From contig JAVTVY010008113.1 of the NCBI GenBank assembly GCA_036873755.1, positions 372,001 to 436,000 of the forward strand: a DNA stretch of 64,000 bases, in the 5' to 3' direction. This document shows, piece by piece, positions 22,833 through 34,010 of this stretch. The DNA is from Hanleya hanleyi (Eukaryota; Mollusca; Polyplacophora; Lepidopleurida; Hanleyidae). The position numbers and the translations under genes were made by a program. How positions within the stretch are numbered: position 1 is the first letter of the stretch; the number at the start of each line of letters is the position of its first letter. The notes beneath the pieces are model-generated. The model was not told the DNA's origin and made no database searches. It was given only the letters and a program-made list of their open reading frames with translations.

Positions 22833-23222
22833 TCTGGCATGGGTGATTTGGGACCTGTCCAGGCCTGGGAGAGGGATTCCCCCCCTCCCCTCCCCTCCCT
22901 AAATATTGTTATGATCCCTTCAGCTAGGGGGCTGAATCTAGCCACACTATACCCTTGGGTGCTTTGATGACGTCACAGTGACGTCATTTAAAAACATTAT
23001 TTGGTCCTTTCCAATTTTTCATTTGTATGACGAAAACATCACATTTGTGATGGTCGCCGTGATACTGTGCTCCGGTGGTTATGCATCTAGGCTCGAAATG
23101 ACCCCAATATAATAAACTACAAAGTCACGGAGTAACATCTCTCAATTGTTTGTCGTTTTGGAGATAGGATAGAAAAATTGGCAGGGGGCCAAAAAATACC
23201 CCTCCCCCCACCCCCAGGTCTG
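22833..23222 (+). mobile_element. TTAA-type MITE family, copy 3 (internally deleted)
   Basis: Begins CCTATCTGGCATGGGTG, carries GACGTCACAGTGACGTCA and the ACAAAGTCACGGAGT block, and ends CCCCAGGTCTGG. It is about 170 bases shorter than copies 1 and 4. The left part of the interior is missing. Confidence 0.65.
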
Positions 23223-23692
23223 GTATCATATTTCCTTTCATAAGTTCACATCTGAGATTTTCTCTTTAGCTAACCAGTATACTGAACCATATATTGGAGA
23301 ACTGATGCATCTTTTGTTAATTGCAATTCACCAGCCAGCAAAAGAATGCTTGACCACTAAGTGGAAAACCCTGCGTGAGTTCGACTGCTCACCGGATATG
23401 TGGATCGCACATATGTTTTTGTACTGTTCTTAACCCTTTCTTTCCCAACGTTGCCATTTGGCAACGTCTTGTATTTACGCCACCTCATCTCAAATCAATG
23501 GTCGTTTGGCAACGATGGGCTGAAGCGGTAATCTAGGGCAGTGCAATTGATATATGACTGAGTTTCCCCATAAGTCAACTTTTATGCCGTCACATGACCC
23601 ACTGCAAGAATTGTGCTCCCACGCGATGTAAGTTTATGAACAAATTTCACCTATAAAATTGGTGCATCTAGAATTTGTTTTGTGTCAGTAAG
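23223..23692. other. No gene recognised
   Basis: Unique sequence. A CGTTGCCATTTGGCAACG palindrome lies at about 23,448-23,466. No gene is supported. Confidence 0.4.
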
Positions 23693-24254
23693 AACATGAG
23701 CAGTGTGACTAACGTCACAGGACCTACGAAGTACAGTAGGCATTAGGACTCGAACGCGAACTGAACTCTTGGAAATCCCCACCCCCAGTTGAAATCCTGC
23801 CTATATTAAGATGGGCACCGCCCAAGTCAGAATCGCCAGTGATTTTCATCAAAAAACACCAGAAATTTTCATCAAAAGTGGTCAGCTCAGAAGTTGTTGG
23901 TAACAGTCTTCTAATGCGCCTTCATTCCAAAATAAATAACGATCGCCGATTTAATTTTACAATTTTTTAATTAAAGGAAACAGATTGAATAATATAGGTT
24001 CAGTAGATTTCAAGCTTTACGTGTGAAAATACATTTACATCTCTTTAATGGTTTTCAGTGCCCTTGTCCAGGATCAAAACAACTTTTTGAATCACATTAT
24101 TTTCCCAACAATACAACAATTTTTTATATATAGTACTATGGTAGAAAGGTAGCATTTATGTAGTTTACGGTAATTCAACTCAAGACCAACACCTTCTATG
24201 CACAAGATAATAATGATTCTATGTCATTCTCCTGAGCATAACCGGTACAAAGAC
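23693..24254 (+). repeat. Inverted repeat A, left arm
   Basis: About 562 bases from AACATGAGCAGTGTGACTAA to ACCGGTACAAAGAC. The reverse complement lies at 25,227-25,790 with few differences over the whole length. Spacer about 970 bases. No coding content. Part of an interlocked pair with repeat B. Confidence 0.85.
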
Positions 24255-24905
24255 GAATAAATAGCGTCTCTACATCACGTTGTTATCTAGATATATGAGA
24301 CAACACATTTTGGGTATCGGCAATCTGATGAATGTACTATTCCGGTTTTCTTGTTTCACATTATATTCTATGGCGGTTGATCGATGATTTTCTTCATTGA
24401 TAAACGTTAAACCACCTCAGCTTCGTTGTGTGAATCGGAATTGCATTGCTGTGACACACCAACACACTCCGTGGCAGTGATTCTGTATCCCCTAATCAAG
24501 GAATCAAAATGGATCAAGATTTGAAATGACAAGAGAAATTTAGACATATTTTGTTTACACATGTAATTTTTTGTTCAAATTATATCCAAGTGTGATATAT
24601 AGTCAATATTCAAGAGGTACAAAAAAACCCCAAAGTATGTCCTCATATTTTCACACCCATGCCAAGAAATACTGCATTGAAAAGGGTCCATTTAGCCTAC
24701 CCTGTTTTATCGCTCTAATCAGCAAATGGCGGGGTCATATTTCTGCTGTCAAAATTGTATTTCCCTCCAAAGTCTTAACCCTTGAATCCAAGTCACACAC
24801 TCTCTGATGCAAAGTAATGATTGTCCTAACTATCCGATTAGCACATTATGAACATGTCTTTGGTCATAGTGTACATATCATAACTCACATCAATGTTTTC
24901 TGCTA

Positions 24906-25226
24906 TATTCCTACGAAGTAGGCTACAGATCGCAAATTGTCCGGTAATGAGTGAGTCCATCCGAATCCTTTCGTCGGCAAAATAAGGAGAACCGTTGACA
25001 TTAGAACCTTGATTTTTGGTATGAACGTGCATTAGGGCATTGTTACCCGCAAGTTCTGATCTGAAACAATTCTAATTTAAATTAGATTGATAATTAACAC
25101 TTCAGTATATTGTTATAGATATCTGTGAACTGTAGCCTTTAACGTGTATCCTATTTCACATTGGCCACATCAGCTTCAAATTCAGGTCAAATTACCCACA
25201 GCTAAAAATACCCTGTCCCACTGTAT
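24906..25226 (+). repeat. Inverted repeat B, left arm
   Basis: About 320 bases from TATTCCTACGAAGTAGGC to CCCACTGTAT. Its reverse complement lies at 25,936-26,279. It ends exactly where arm A' begins. An internal segment (GCATTAGGGCATTGTTACCC, then AAGTTCTGATCTGA) resembles part of arm A', so the A and B modules are probably related. Confidence 0.8.
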
Positions 25227-25790
25227 GTCTTTGTACCGGTTATGCCCAGGAGAATGACATAGAATCATTATTATCTTGTGCAGAGAAGGTGTTGGTCTTG
25301 AGTTGAATTACCGTAAACTACATAAATGCTACCTTTCTACTATAGTACTATATATACAAATTTGTTGTATTGTTGGGAAAATAATGCGAGTCAAAAAGTT
25401 GTTTTGATCCTGGACAAGGGCACTGAAAACCATTAAAGATATGTAAATGTATTTTCACACGTAAAGCTTGAAATCTACTGAACCTTAATTATTCAATCTG
25501 TTTCCTTTAATTAAAAAATTGTAAAATTAAATCGGCGATCGTTATTTATTTTTGGAATGAAGGCGCATTAGGAGACTGTTACCAACAAGTTCTGAGCTGA
25601 CCTACTTTTGATGAAAATTTCTGGTGATTTTTGATGAAAATCACTGGCGATTCTGACTTGGGCGGTGCCCATCTTAATATAGGCAGGATTTCAACTGGGG
25701 GTGGGGATTTTCAAGAGTTCAGTTCGCGTTCGAGTCCTAATGCCTACTGTACTTCGTAGGTCCTGTGGCGTTAGTCACACTGCTCATGTT
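25227..25790 (-). repeat. Inverted repeat A, right arm
   Basis: Reverse-complement partner of 23,693-24,254, from GTCTTTGTACCGGT to TTAGTCACACTGCTCATGTT. Confidence 0.85.
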
Positions 25791-25935
25791 ATTTCAATGA
25801 TATGGTTTAACAATTTAAGTTATGCAAACAGCGCTGATTGTTTGAGGGTATATGCAGTAGGCCTATGCTGTCGGGCAATTGTGGAATTGTCCCAGATGCA
25901 CGTTAAGATTAACCTCAGTAATAGGTCCATGTGAC

Positions 25936-26279
25936 ATACAGTGGAATGTGGATCAATGACAGGGTATTTTTAGCCGGTATTTGATCTGAATTTGAAGCCT
26001 GATGTGGTCAATGATGAAATGTTTGGATGTGAAATAGGATACACGTTAAAGGCTACAGTTTACATATATCTATAACAATATACTGAAGTGTTAATTATAA
26101 ATCTAATTTTAATCAGATCAGAACTTGCTGGTAACAATGCCCTAATGCACGTTCATGCCAAAAATCAAGGTTCTAATGTCAACGGTTCTCCTTATTTTGC
26201 CGACGAAAGGATTCGAATGGACTGACTCACTGACTCATTACCGGACAATTTGCGATCTGTAGCCTACTTCGTAGGAATA
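25936..26279 (-). repeat. Inverted repeat B, right arm
   Basis: Reverse-complement partner of 24,906-25,226, from ATACAGTGGAATGTGG to CCTACTTCGTAGGAATA. It is slightly longer than its partner because of small indels. Confidence 0.8.
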
Positions 26280-26343
26280 TTTAACAGCTTTGGCATGCAA
26301 TAAGATTTATTTCTTTCCATTATTATTATTATTATCTTTCCAT

Positions 26344-26912
26344 GCTAGCTGTACATTAATACATCTATATGAATGTGTTAGCTGTACATTAATACATCTA
26401 TATGAATGTGCTAGCTGTACATTAATACATCTATATGAGTGTGCTAGCTGTACATTAATACATATATATGAATGTCCTAGCTGTACATTTAATACATCTA
26501 TATGAATGTGCTAGCTGTACATTAATACATCTATATGAGTGTGTTAGCTGTACATTAATACATCTATATGAATGTGCTAGCTGTACATTAATACATCCAT
26601 ATAAGTGTGCTAGCTGTACATTAATACAAATATATGAGTGTGCTAGGTGTACATTAATACATCTATATGAGTGTGCTATCTATACATTAATACATCTATA
26701 TGAATGTGCTGGCTGTACATTAATACATCTATATGAATGTGCTAGCTGGACATTAATACATCTATATGAATGTGCTAGCTATACATTCATATATCTATAT
26801 GAATGTGCTAGCTGTACATTAATACATATATATGAATGTGCTAGCTGTACATTAATACATCTATATGAACGTGCCATCTGTACATTAATACATCTATATG
26901 AATGTGCTAGCT
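26344..26912. repeat. 33-bp minisatellite, about 17 copies
   Basis: Unit TAGCTGTACATTAATACATC plus TATATGAATGTGC. Because 33 is a multiple of 3 and one frame has no stop, it stays open (an 11-residue repeat, CTLIHLYECAS). I treat this as a by-product, since there is no start context or flanking exon. Confidence 0.9.
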
Positions 26913-27194
26913 GATACTTTTTAACAGTGACAGCAGGCAGGTAAGCAATCATAGAACGTGGGAATTACTGCGCGGACGCTGAAGGTTCAGTGGAATGATC
27001 GCGTCATTGATAAACAAACGCCTGTGTTCATATCAAGGGCAGTGGCAATAAAAACGTTAATTCAAGAGTGAATCTTGGGAAATATTTCTCTACTCCAGAG
27101 GACTACCCAATTTAGCTTGTTTGTCTCAAAAGAAAATGGGAGGGAAATACCAAAGTGACGAAATTAACACCTGTCTCTAACATGCACTTTTTCG

Positions 27195-27490
27195 CAGGAG
27201 ACGGGTAGAAAAATAACTTACCTGTCTCAAGTGACAGGTAATCAAAAATTCTTTTTTCATGGGCAATTCATTCTTGCTCAAAAACTTTCAAACTACACAG
27301 AGATTAATTAATGCATCATTAATTATACACCAATTGATCAGGCATCCATTTACTGAAAGATTGTATATTTCATTTTTATGTAACAGGCAAAAGCAACATT
27401 ATTATTTCGTAACATTTGCACATTCGGGAAACTGTTAGGAGGAGACAGGTAGAAAATGTTCTTACCTGTCACCTGAGACAGGTCATTTTT
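27195..27490. repeat. Pair of 45-bp direct repeats with ACCTGTC/GACAGGT hairpins
   Basis: AGGAGACGGGTAGAAAA with ACCTGTCTCAAGTGACAGGT at 27,197-27,240 recurs as AGGAGACAGGTAGAAAA with ACCTGTCACCTGAGACAGGT at 27,439-27,485. Possibly the two ends of a small transposon relic. Confidence 0.5.
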
Positions 27491-27613
27491 TTAGCATTTC
27501 CACTTTATCAGAGATGAACTGCAAATGCAAATTGCTCTTAGTTCACCCGTTAATCAGTGAATTCGATCCAAATAATATTGTCCTCTGAACATTACTATTT
27601 GGATCTCACTTAC

Positions 27614-28039
27614 CAGTATGGTATTTCCACTGTAGAACACACTGATCACAAGTCAGACCGACCGGAAGTTGATACTCCAGCCTGATGTCTCCCGCCCCGC
27701 TTTCGGCGCCAAATGGTACATCATGGTACCGCGTCTGATCCGCCTGGTTTGATCGTGATAGGAGGTTCTGATCCAAGCATGTTTGGGTTATTGACTTGCT
27801 TATGTCGTTATTGGAGCAGATCTTGAACTCAAACCATCCCCCGTGAGCCGATGTAAGCTGTACGGTAATTGGTATGGTCTGGCCCTCCGTGTATGTCTTA
27901 CCGATGATACCTTTAGCGTACTTCCCTCCAGCCTCGTTATGGCGTTCACCATCATACGGATCACCGCATAATCCGCATAGCCCATTATTCGTTGTCCACG
28001 ATCGTTGGATATTTGGCGCCACGATGGTGGATGGTCTGG
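27614..28039 (-). CDS. AA15 gene A exon 2
   Basis: Catalytic-core exon. The acceptor is either AACAG|CC (exon from 28,039) or CCAG|ACC (from 28,035). Neither is phase 0, unlike gene B. With the 28,039 start the join adds about ten residues (ARPSTIVAPN) not seen in gene B before the RSW that aligns with its QW. The donor TG|GTAAGT after 27,614 is strong. Confidence 0.75.
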
Positions 28040-29237
28040 CTGTTCCAGGCGGTCGTGCGGTTCAAGTCGCTTACATTTATTCATCTGAATACCAAATTTG
28101 TACCAGACCCACAATTCTTTGAAGTACCATATCTCAGCATCCAGTAAGAATATTTTCATAAAAGTTTTAAAATTTAAGGAAAAAAATATGGCAACAACAT
28201 ATCTCTTCGCCATTTTTGCTTTGGGTTCCCCTTTATCAACTTAATGGCTTATTCACACCTTTACCCAGTTAGACCATGGACTGAATCATGCGAGCCGCTA
28301 GGGCAATCTAAACAATGATTAACCCTATCTGGCCTGGGCTTTTTGGGACCTGTCCAGGCCTGGGGGGGGGCCGAAATGGCCCCCCCTAATTATTTGTCTT
28401 ATCCCTTGAGCTAGGGAGCTGAAACTTATCACACTATACCCTTGGGTCAAGCTCTACCAGAAAATGTAAAAAATCCAAGATGGCCGCTTTGATGACGTCA
28501 CAGTGACGTCATTTTCAAAAATGGCATTTTTTGGTCGATTTTTCGGTCGGATTTTCCGAATTTTTTATTTATGCAATTTCTCCGCAAAAACTGCATGATA
28601 AATTAGTTAATATTAATATGATGTGAAATAAAATAGTTTTTGCCCACTTTTCATCGCGGAAAAGCATAAATTTTGAAGAAATATGACAAAAACATCACTT
28701 TTCTGGTACCCCACGTGGCCGCCATCTTGAATTTACCCATGATCCTCTGCCCAGGGGGTCATGCAAATGGGCTCAAAATGACCCCAATAAGATAGACTAT
28801 AAAGTCCCGAAGTTTCAGCACTCCATTTTTCGTCGTCCCGGAGATTGCGCAGAAAGTTTGGTAGAGGGGCCATAATGGCCCCCCCCCAGGCCAGGTAGGG
28901 TTAAGTATTATAGACTGATGCAGCCTCGTGCTCAAACAAAGCAAGGAGCTAGTTGTAAATCGTGACAGGCTCGGCGTATGGACGACGGGATAAATCGCCA
29001 TAGGCAGATCACGTGTCACCATAGCAGCACGTGCACGTAATATAGCGGTGTACCTACATGCTTCCCTCCACAGTTCAATCCGTTATCATCGTAATTCCTC
29101 AGAACACCGGGATAACCGAACCTCCACATGGAAGAGCGTGACGGCGGTTCCATCAGACGACCATGCCCGTACACTGTATAAGCACATCCACTCACAATTA
29201 TATATAGGTAAATTATGTGTATCCCCATCACATACAT
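27614..29237 (-). CDS. AA15 lytic polysaccharide monooxygenase gene A (exons 1 and 2; 3' part not found)
   Basis: A secreted copper monooxygenase of the AA15 / chitin-binding type-4 fold. Family members oxidatively cleave chitin or cellulose using copper held by a histidine brace. Exon 1 (29,237 to about 29,054) gives a 24-residue signal peptide, then mature His1 in HGRLMEPPSRSSMWRFGY and a NYDDNGLNCGG motif. Exon 2 (about 28,039 to 27,614) holds CGLCGDPYDG, NEAGGKYAKG, the second brace His in LTSAHGGWFEF, and CDQCVLQWKYHTG before a GTAAGT donor in phase 1, the phase used by gene B. The third exon (end of the core, linker, tail) is not visible between here and the window start. Intron 1 contains a MITE. 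The gene may be partial or a pseudogene. Confidence 0.8.
28321..28902 (+). mobile_element. TTAA-type MITE family, copy 4 (best preserved)
   Basis: Lies in intron 1 of AA15 gene A. The ends are TTAA-CCCTATCTGGCCTGGG and CCCAGGCCAGGTAGGG-TTAA: inverted repeats of about 16 bases starting CCC, flanked by TTAA. That is the piggyBac-type signature (TTAA duplication, CCY...GGG ends). The interior has CCAAGATGGCCGC and GACGTCACAGTGACGTCA. No transposase, so non-autonomous. Confidence 0.75.
29054..29237 (-). CDS. AA15 gene A exon 1
   Basis: Start chosen at the ATG at 29,237, giving MYVMGIHIIYLYIIVSGCAY then TVYG before His1 (codon 29,165-29,163). An in-frame upstream ATG would add 22 hydrophobic-rich residues and is less likely. 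Two donors are possible: CAT|GTAGGT ending at 29,058 (phase 0, as in gene B) or GTAG|GTACAC ending at 29,054 (phase 1). Only the second joins in frame with the AG acceptor that opens exon 2 at 28,039. Confidence 0.75.
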
Positions 29238-29303
29238 TTTCTCTCTGGTGCCTATGTTAGTGCTAAAGATGATCAGAATGAAAAATACTTTGAAAAAGAC
29301 CAA

Positions 29304-30465
29304 CTATATTAATATTTTATCTTCCACGTGGCGATTCCCAACTAGAATAACCTGACAGGACTATGGAAACCAATTTATAGAAATGAAGATGACCTTTAAC
29401 ATGAAATCTGAGCCGTTAAGCCTTACCCATGTGTTACCTGAATGGGAAAGTTCTTTGATAGCTGACACACCCCTAGCCTCACGCCCAGAGTAGAGTGTTA
29501 GTGGACCTAATGTTATTGTATGCGATCACGCCTGTCATGACCATCGCCTATCCACGTTCGTCCGCTCCCACACGTCACTATATTGGGCAGTATTTCGAAT
29601 AGTTTAGTTTATTCTGTTATTTTTGCTTGATACATTTATAAACTACGAAAGCCGAGAGGATTATTCGGACTTTCATTTGTTGGGTTCACTTCCGATTTCG
29701 GACTTCTGAGTTCCGACTTCTGAGTTTAGATCTCCAAGTTCAGATTTCTGAGTAATTATATTTCTTGGAAATAAAGGACCAATGCTCTGAATGTTGTATC
29801 GTACAACGCAGGTGTCGGATGTTTCCTGCAACTGAGCGTTTCGTGTGCAAAGATATCAACCTCTTTTTAGAGAAAACAGGAATTTTAAGTTACGTGTGTG
29901 CGCAGTTTACCCATTGCAGTTGAGGTCAACTGAAATGTCACAGTTCAATTTACAGATTAATGTGTTTACGGTTGAATGTACTGTAAACTCCGGAACATAC
30001 ATTTACTGTGAAATAACGGTAATTTATAACAGTGTATCCGTATCAGATGTTACGAACAATTTCTATGATCTAAGTGCTTAATTATTGCTCCCAGAATTCT
30101 TGTTTTGAATAACGGTTGAAATTACAGTCCAACGGATATTCTGAAATAAGCCCTTACAGAGTTAACTCGTTTGAGACTTTTTTCAAATGTAGATATTGCA
30201 TGATTACCAATTTTGCGCTGCGAAAACTAATATCTCATTTGAGGAAATTAAGGGAAGTTACTGTAAGTATACCTACACTATTTTTCCGGTCACGATAATT
30301 GACTGTTATAATCCTACCCAATTGTTCAGGTCACGATAATTGACTGTTATAATCTAATGCATATCTGTGTAAGAAAATAACAAGTAAACAGGGAAACTGT
30401 TGTTGGTGTTAAAGGAAAAGCATATTTGCTCAGTTCGTATCAAATATCTAGAACTATGTAAGTGT
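29304..30465. other. Region upstream of AA15 gene A; no other gene
   Basis: Presumed 5' flank of gene A. It contains a 25-base direct repeat (GTCACGATAATTGACTGTTA) at about 30,290 and 30,331 and short CTTCTGAG repeats near 29,700-29,755. No coding feature is supported. Confidence 0.4.
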
Positions 30466-30659
30466 ATAGTCCCGTGAAAAAAGGGAGTATTTTGCCGGGG
30501 GAGGTAACTCTTGATTCCGACAGGGGGCGCCACCAGCTCAAGAGAGCTCCCTGCAAAAGAGAGGTAACTCTGGATGCACTTTTGTGATTTTTGGCAAATG
30601 CCGGGTTATCTTCCCTGATTCGAACATTTGCATATTAAATCTATACGGGAAAATGCCTG

Positions 30660-32140
30660 TATGGGGTATGGATGATCCGATTGGGTCGTATGAGGTATCA
30701 ATGTGAAGCAGTCGCGAAGGGGCATCCGACGAGGTGGGTGTGGGGTTGAAACATCGTCATTCTGCGCATGCGCGGTGACAAAGGGTATGGAAATAGACGT
30801 TTTGGGGTCTAGGAGAGCCACTAGTGGTCCGATGGAGTTGAGTCAGGTATCAATGTGAAACCTATGTGAGGGGGCATCCGACGGGGTAGGAGTGAGTTTG
30901 AAATATCGTCATTCTGTGCATGCGCGGTAGACCAAGGGTATGGAAATAGACGTTCTGGGGTCGAGGGGAGCCCCTATTGGGCCGATGGAGTCGTATGAGG
31001 TATCAATGTGAAGCATAGGTGAGGGGGCATTTGACTGGACTAGTGTCTCGGTCGTTGTCAATATTATGCGCATGCGCAAACAGGGAATTGTGGGAAAAGG
31101 GTACGGAAATAGAAATATCTAGGGGATCCCCTAATGGGCCGATAGAGTCGTATGAGGTATCACTGTGAAGCCTATGTGAGGGGGCATGCAACTGGACTAG
31201 TGGCTCGGGCGATGTCAACACTCTGCGCATGCGCAAACAGGGAATTGTGGGAAAAGGATATGGAAATAGACGTTTTGGGGACTGGTTGGGCCACTATTGG
31301 TCCTATCGAGTCGTATGAGGTATCCATGTGAAGCATTCGTAAAGGACTATCCACCTGGGCTAGTGTCTCGGCCGTTGTCAACATTCTGCGCATGCGCAGA
31401 CAGGGAATTGTGGGAAAAGGGCATGGAAGTAGACGTTTTGGGGTCTATTTGGGCCCCTAGTGGTCCTATGGAGTCGGGTGAGCTATCGTTTTGAAGGATA
31501 CGTGAGGGGGCATCCGCCTGTACTAGTTTGACGTGGAACTGGCGTCATTCTGCGCATGCGCAGTAGGCAAAGGGTATGGAAATAGACGCTTTGGGGACGA
31601 GGTGGGCCACTATTAGTCCTATGGAGTCGTATGAGGTATCAATGTGAAGCCTATGTGAGGGGGCATCCGTCTGGGCTAGTGTCTCGGCCGTTGTCAACAG
31701 TCTGCGCATGAGCAAACAGGGAATTGTGGGAAAAGGGTATGGAAATAGACGTTTTGGGGTCTGGGTGGGCCACTATTGGTCCTATGGAGTCGTATGAGGT
31801 ATCAATGTGAAGCATTCGTAAAGGAGTATCCACCTGGGCTAGTGTTTCGGCCGTTGTCAACATTCTGCGCATGCGCAGACAGGGAATTGTGGGAAAAGGG
31901 CATTGGAATGGACATTTTGGGGACTATTTGGGCCCCTGGCCGTCCGATGAGGTCGAGTGAGGTATCGTTGTAAAGGATACGTGAGGGGGCATCCGCCTGG
32001 ACTAGTATGACTTGGAACTGATGTCATTCTGCACATGCGCAGTAGACAAAGTGTATGGAAATAGACGTTTTACGGTCTACGTGGGTCCCTAGTGGTCCGA
32101 TGGAGTTGAGTCAGGTATCAATGTAAAGCAAGTCGTGACG
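30660..32140 (+). repeat. 160-bp monomer array, left arm
   Basis: Monomers with TGAGGTATCAATGTGAAGC, GTGAGGGGGCATCCG, CTGCGCATGCGCA, GGGAATTGTGGGAAAAGGG and GGAAATAGACGTTTTGGGG. Spacing between successive GCGCATGCGC cores is about 155-165 bases. The internal frames on either strand are by-products. Confidence 0.85.
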
Positions 32141-32534
32141 GAGCATCCAGTCATGGGTGGGTGCATGTAAACTTAGGATTTTTTCCCGAAAATATAAAAG
32201 CGGAACACGGAATTTGCCCCTAAAATAATGGAAAACACCTATCAACCCTAGCCAAAATGGCTAATATCGGTCCTCGGGCTTATTGGGACCTGCCTATCAA
32301 GTCAATGGGGTGGGTGCATGTAAAATTAGGATTTTGACCCGAAAATATAAAAAGCGGAACGCGGATTTTACCCCTGAAATAGGGAAAAACACCTATCAAC
32401 CCTATCCCAATTTCGAAGCTCCAAGAGCTCCGGAGCTCCGAGTTCCAAGAACTCCGGAGATACGAGTTCCAAGAGGTCCGGATTTCCGAGTTCCAAGAGC
32501 TCCGGAGCTCCGACGCCACAACCGGGCGTTGAAG

Positions 32535-32705
32535 GGCGAGTGAATGAGTGTGAGTGAGTGAGTGAGTGAGTGAGTGAGTGAGTGAGTGAAGCGTCCACAA
32601 CGCCCGTGAGGCGTCCCCAACGCCCGTCTTAACGCATGGACGCACTAACGACGGTGAGTGAGTGAGTGAGTGAGTGAGTGAGTGAGTGAGTGAGTGAGTG
32701 AGTGA
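32535..32705 (+). repeat. (GAGT)n microsatellites, left arm
   Basis: Two GTGA/GAGT runs at 32,550-32,588 and 32,654-32,704, separated by an AACGCCCGT-containing spacer. The complementary (ACTC)n runs lie at 34,785-34,840 and 34,902-34,945 in the right arm. Confidence 0.9.
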
Positions 32706-32908
32706 ATGGGATCCTACTGGACTAATGTAACGTCCGTTTTCATCACTTTGCGCATGCGCAGTATGGCCGTCGTATATAAAGCAGGCATTTTGGGGATTCG
32801 TAGAGGTTTGTTGAGTGGTTGACCATCCCTGGTCAAATGGATCGTGTGGGGTATCAGTTTGAAGCTCTCGTAGGAAAAGTGGAAATTTCCCCTCATTTGT
32901 GGGGCGCT

Positions 32909-33000
32909 CACTTCCGGTTGTGTGAGGCGCTGCCCTCAGTCAATCAGAAGCGAGTATTTTGACCCGGTGCATTATGGGACATATCCAAGATGGCGGCGTC
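32909..33000 (+). promoter_or_regulatory. ETS- and YY1-like motif cluster in palindrome arm
   Basis: CACTTCCGG (32,909-32,917, ETS/GABP type), TCAATCAG, and CCAAGATGGCGGC (32,985-32,997, YY1 type) sit within 90 bases. The mirror copy is at 34,495-34,590. These motifs are common in CpG-type housekeeping promoters. Activity here is an inference. Confidence 0.35.
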
Positions 33001-33375
33001 TGCCTTCTGGTTCAAGAAGGCGACACGTCCGGTGTCGAAAACTGACCATTTTGTCGGAATGTGGTCATCTGGTGTCGAAAACTGGACCTTGTATGGGTCC
33101 CGCTTAATTTGGTGTAGAGATGGACCACTATTGGTCCGAATGCGTCCTGTGGGGTGTCATCTTGTAGTTCTCGGAGTGCAGACCACGATTTGAAGGATGT
33201 TCACGTCATCTGTGATGTCATTGTTGACAATAGTAGCCATAGTGGGCATTTTGGAGCAGTGAAAGAAGGTATTTGGTATAGAGATGGACCACCCTCGGTT
33301 CGAATGTTTCGAGGGAAGTGTCATCTTGCAGTTCTCGGGGTGTAGACTCCATTTGGGGGATGTCCACAGCATCTG

Positions 33376-33395
33376 TGACGTCATCGGTGACGTCA
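33376..33395 (+). promoter_or_regulatory. Paired CRE (TGACGTCA) sites
   Basis: Two perfect TGACGTCA octamers at 33,376-33,383 and 33,388-33,395. The mirrored arm keeps them near 34,100-34,115. CREB/ATF binding is inferred from the motif alone. Confidence 0.35.
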
Positions 33396-33489
33396 TCAGA
33401 ACGAGTAGTAGCGAAAGAAAATGTTTTATAATTGGCTCAGTGCCAATTTTTCCCCACGAATTGGACTGATGAGGGACACATGTTCATTC

Positions 33490-34010
33490 CTATATTTACA
33501 GACACTACCACCACCACCACCACACACCACCACCACCGCACACCACCACCACCAACGCCACCACTGGGCGTTGACGGGCGTCAACGCCCGGTGGTGGTGG
33601 TGGTGGTATCTCCCGTGTGGCAGAGCTCTTGGATCGGAGCTCTTGGAGCTCAAAGCTTGTGGAGCTCAGAGCTCGGAAAGGACGTCATCGCATGCATGCG
33701 CGCGTACCTGTGGTGCACCCTGTACCCTAGCCCGTAGGAAAGAGGGTACACCAGTGTGCGGGTGCAGCACAGGTACGCGCGCATGCATGCGATGACGTCA
33801 TTTCCGAGCTCTGAGCTCCACAAGATTTGAGCTCCAAGAGCTCCGATCCAAGAGCTCTGCCACACGGGAGCTACCACCACCACCACCGGGCGTTGACGCC
33901 CGTCAACGCCCGGTGGTGGCGTTGGTGGTGGTGGTGGTGGTGTGCGGTGGTGGTGGTGTGTGGTGGTGGTGGTGGTGGTGGTGGTAGTGTCTGTAAATAT
34001 AGGAATGAAC
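33490..34010. repeat. Palindrome core with (CCA)n/(GGT)n and GAGCTC repeats
   Basis: CCA-type trinucleotide runs flank GGGCGTTGACGGGCGTC-type words, then GAGCTCTTGGA repeats, then CATGCATGCGCGCGTACCTG. The mirror image follows after a loop near 33,726-33,745 (AGCCCGTAGGAAAG). Poly-His and poly-Pro-like frames here are by-products. Confidence 0.8.

Noticed and set aside
23448..23466. CGTTGCCATTTGGCAACG as an RFX X-box
   Set aside because: Half-sites fit, but the four-base spacer is longer than the usual one to three, and there is no gene nearby.
26290..26914. Repeat protein (CTLIHLYECAS)n
   Set aside because: By-product of the 33-bp minisatellite.
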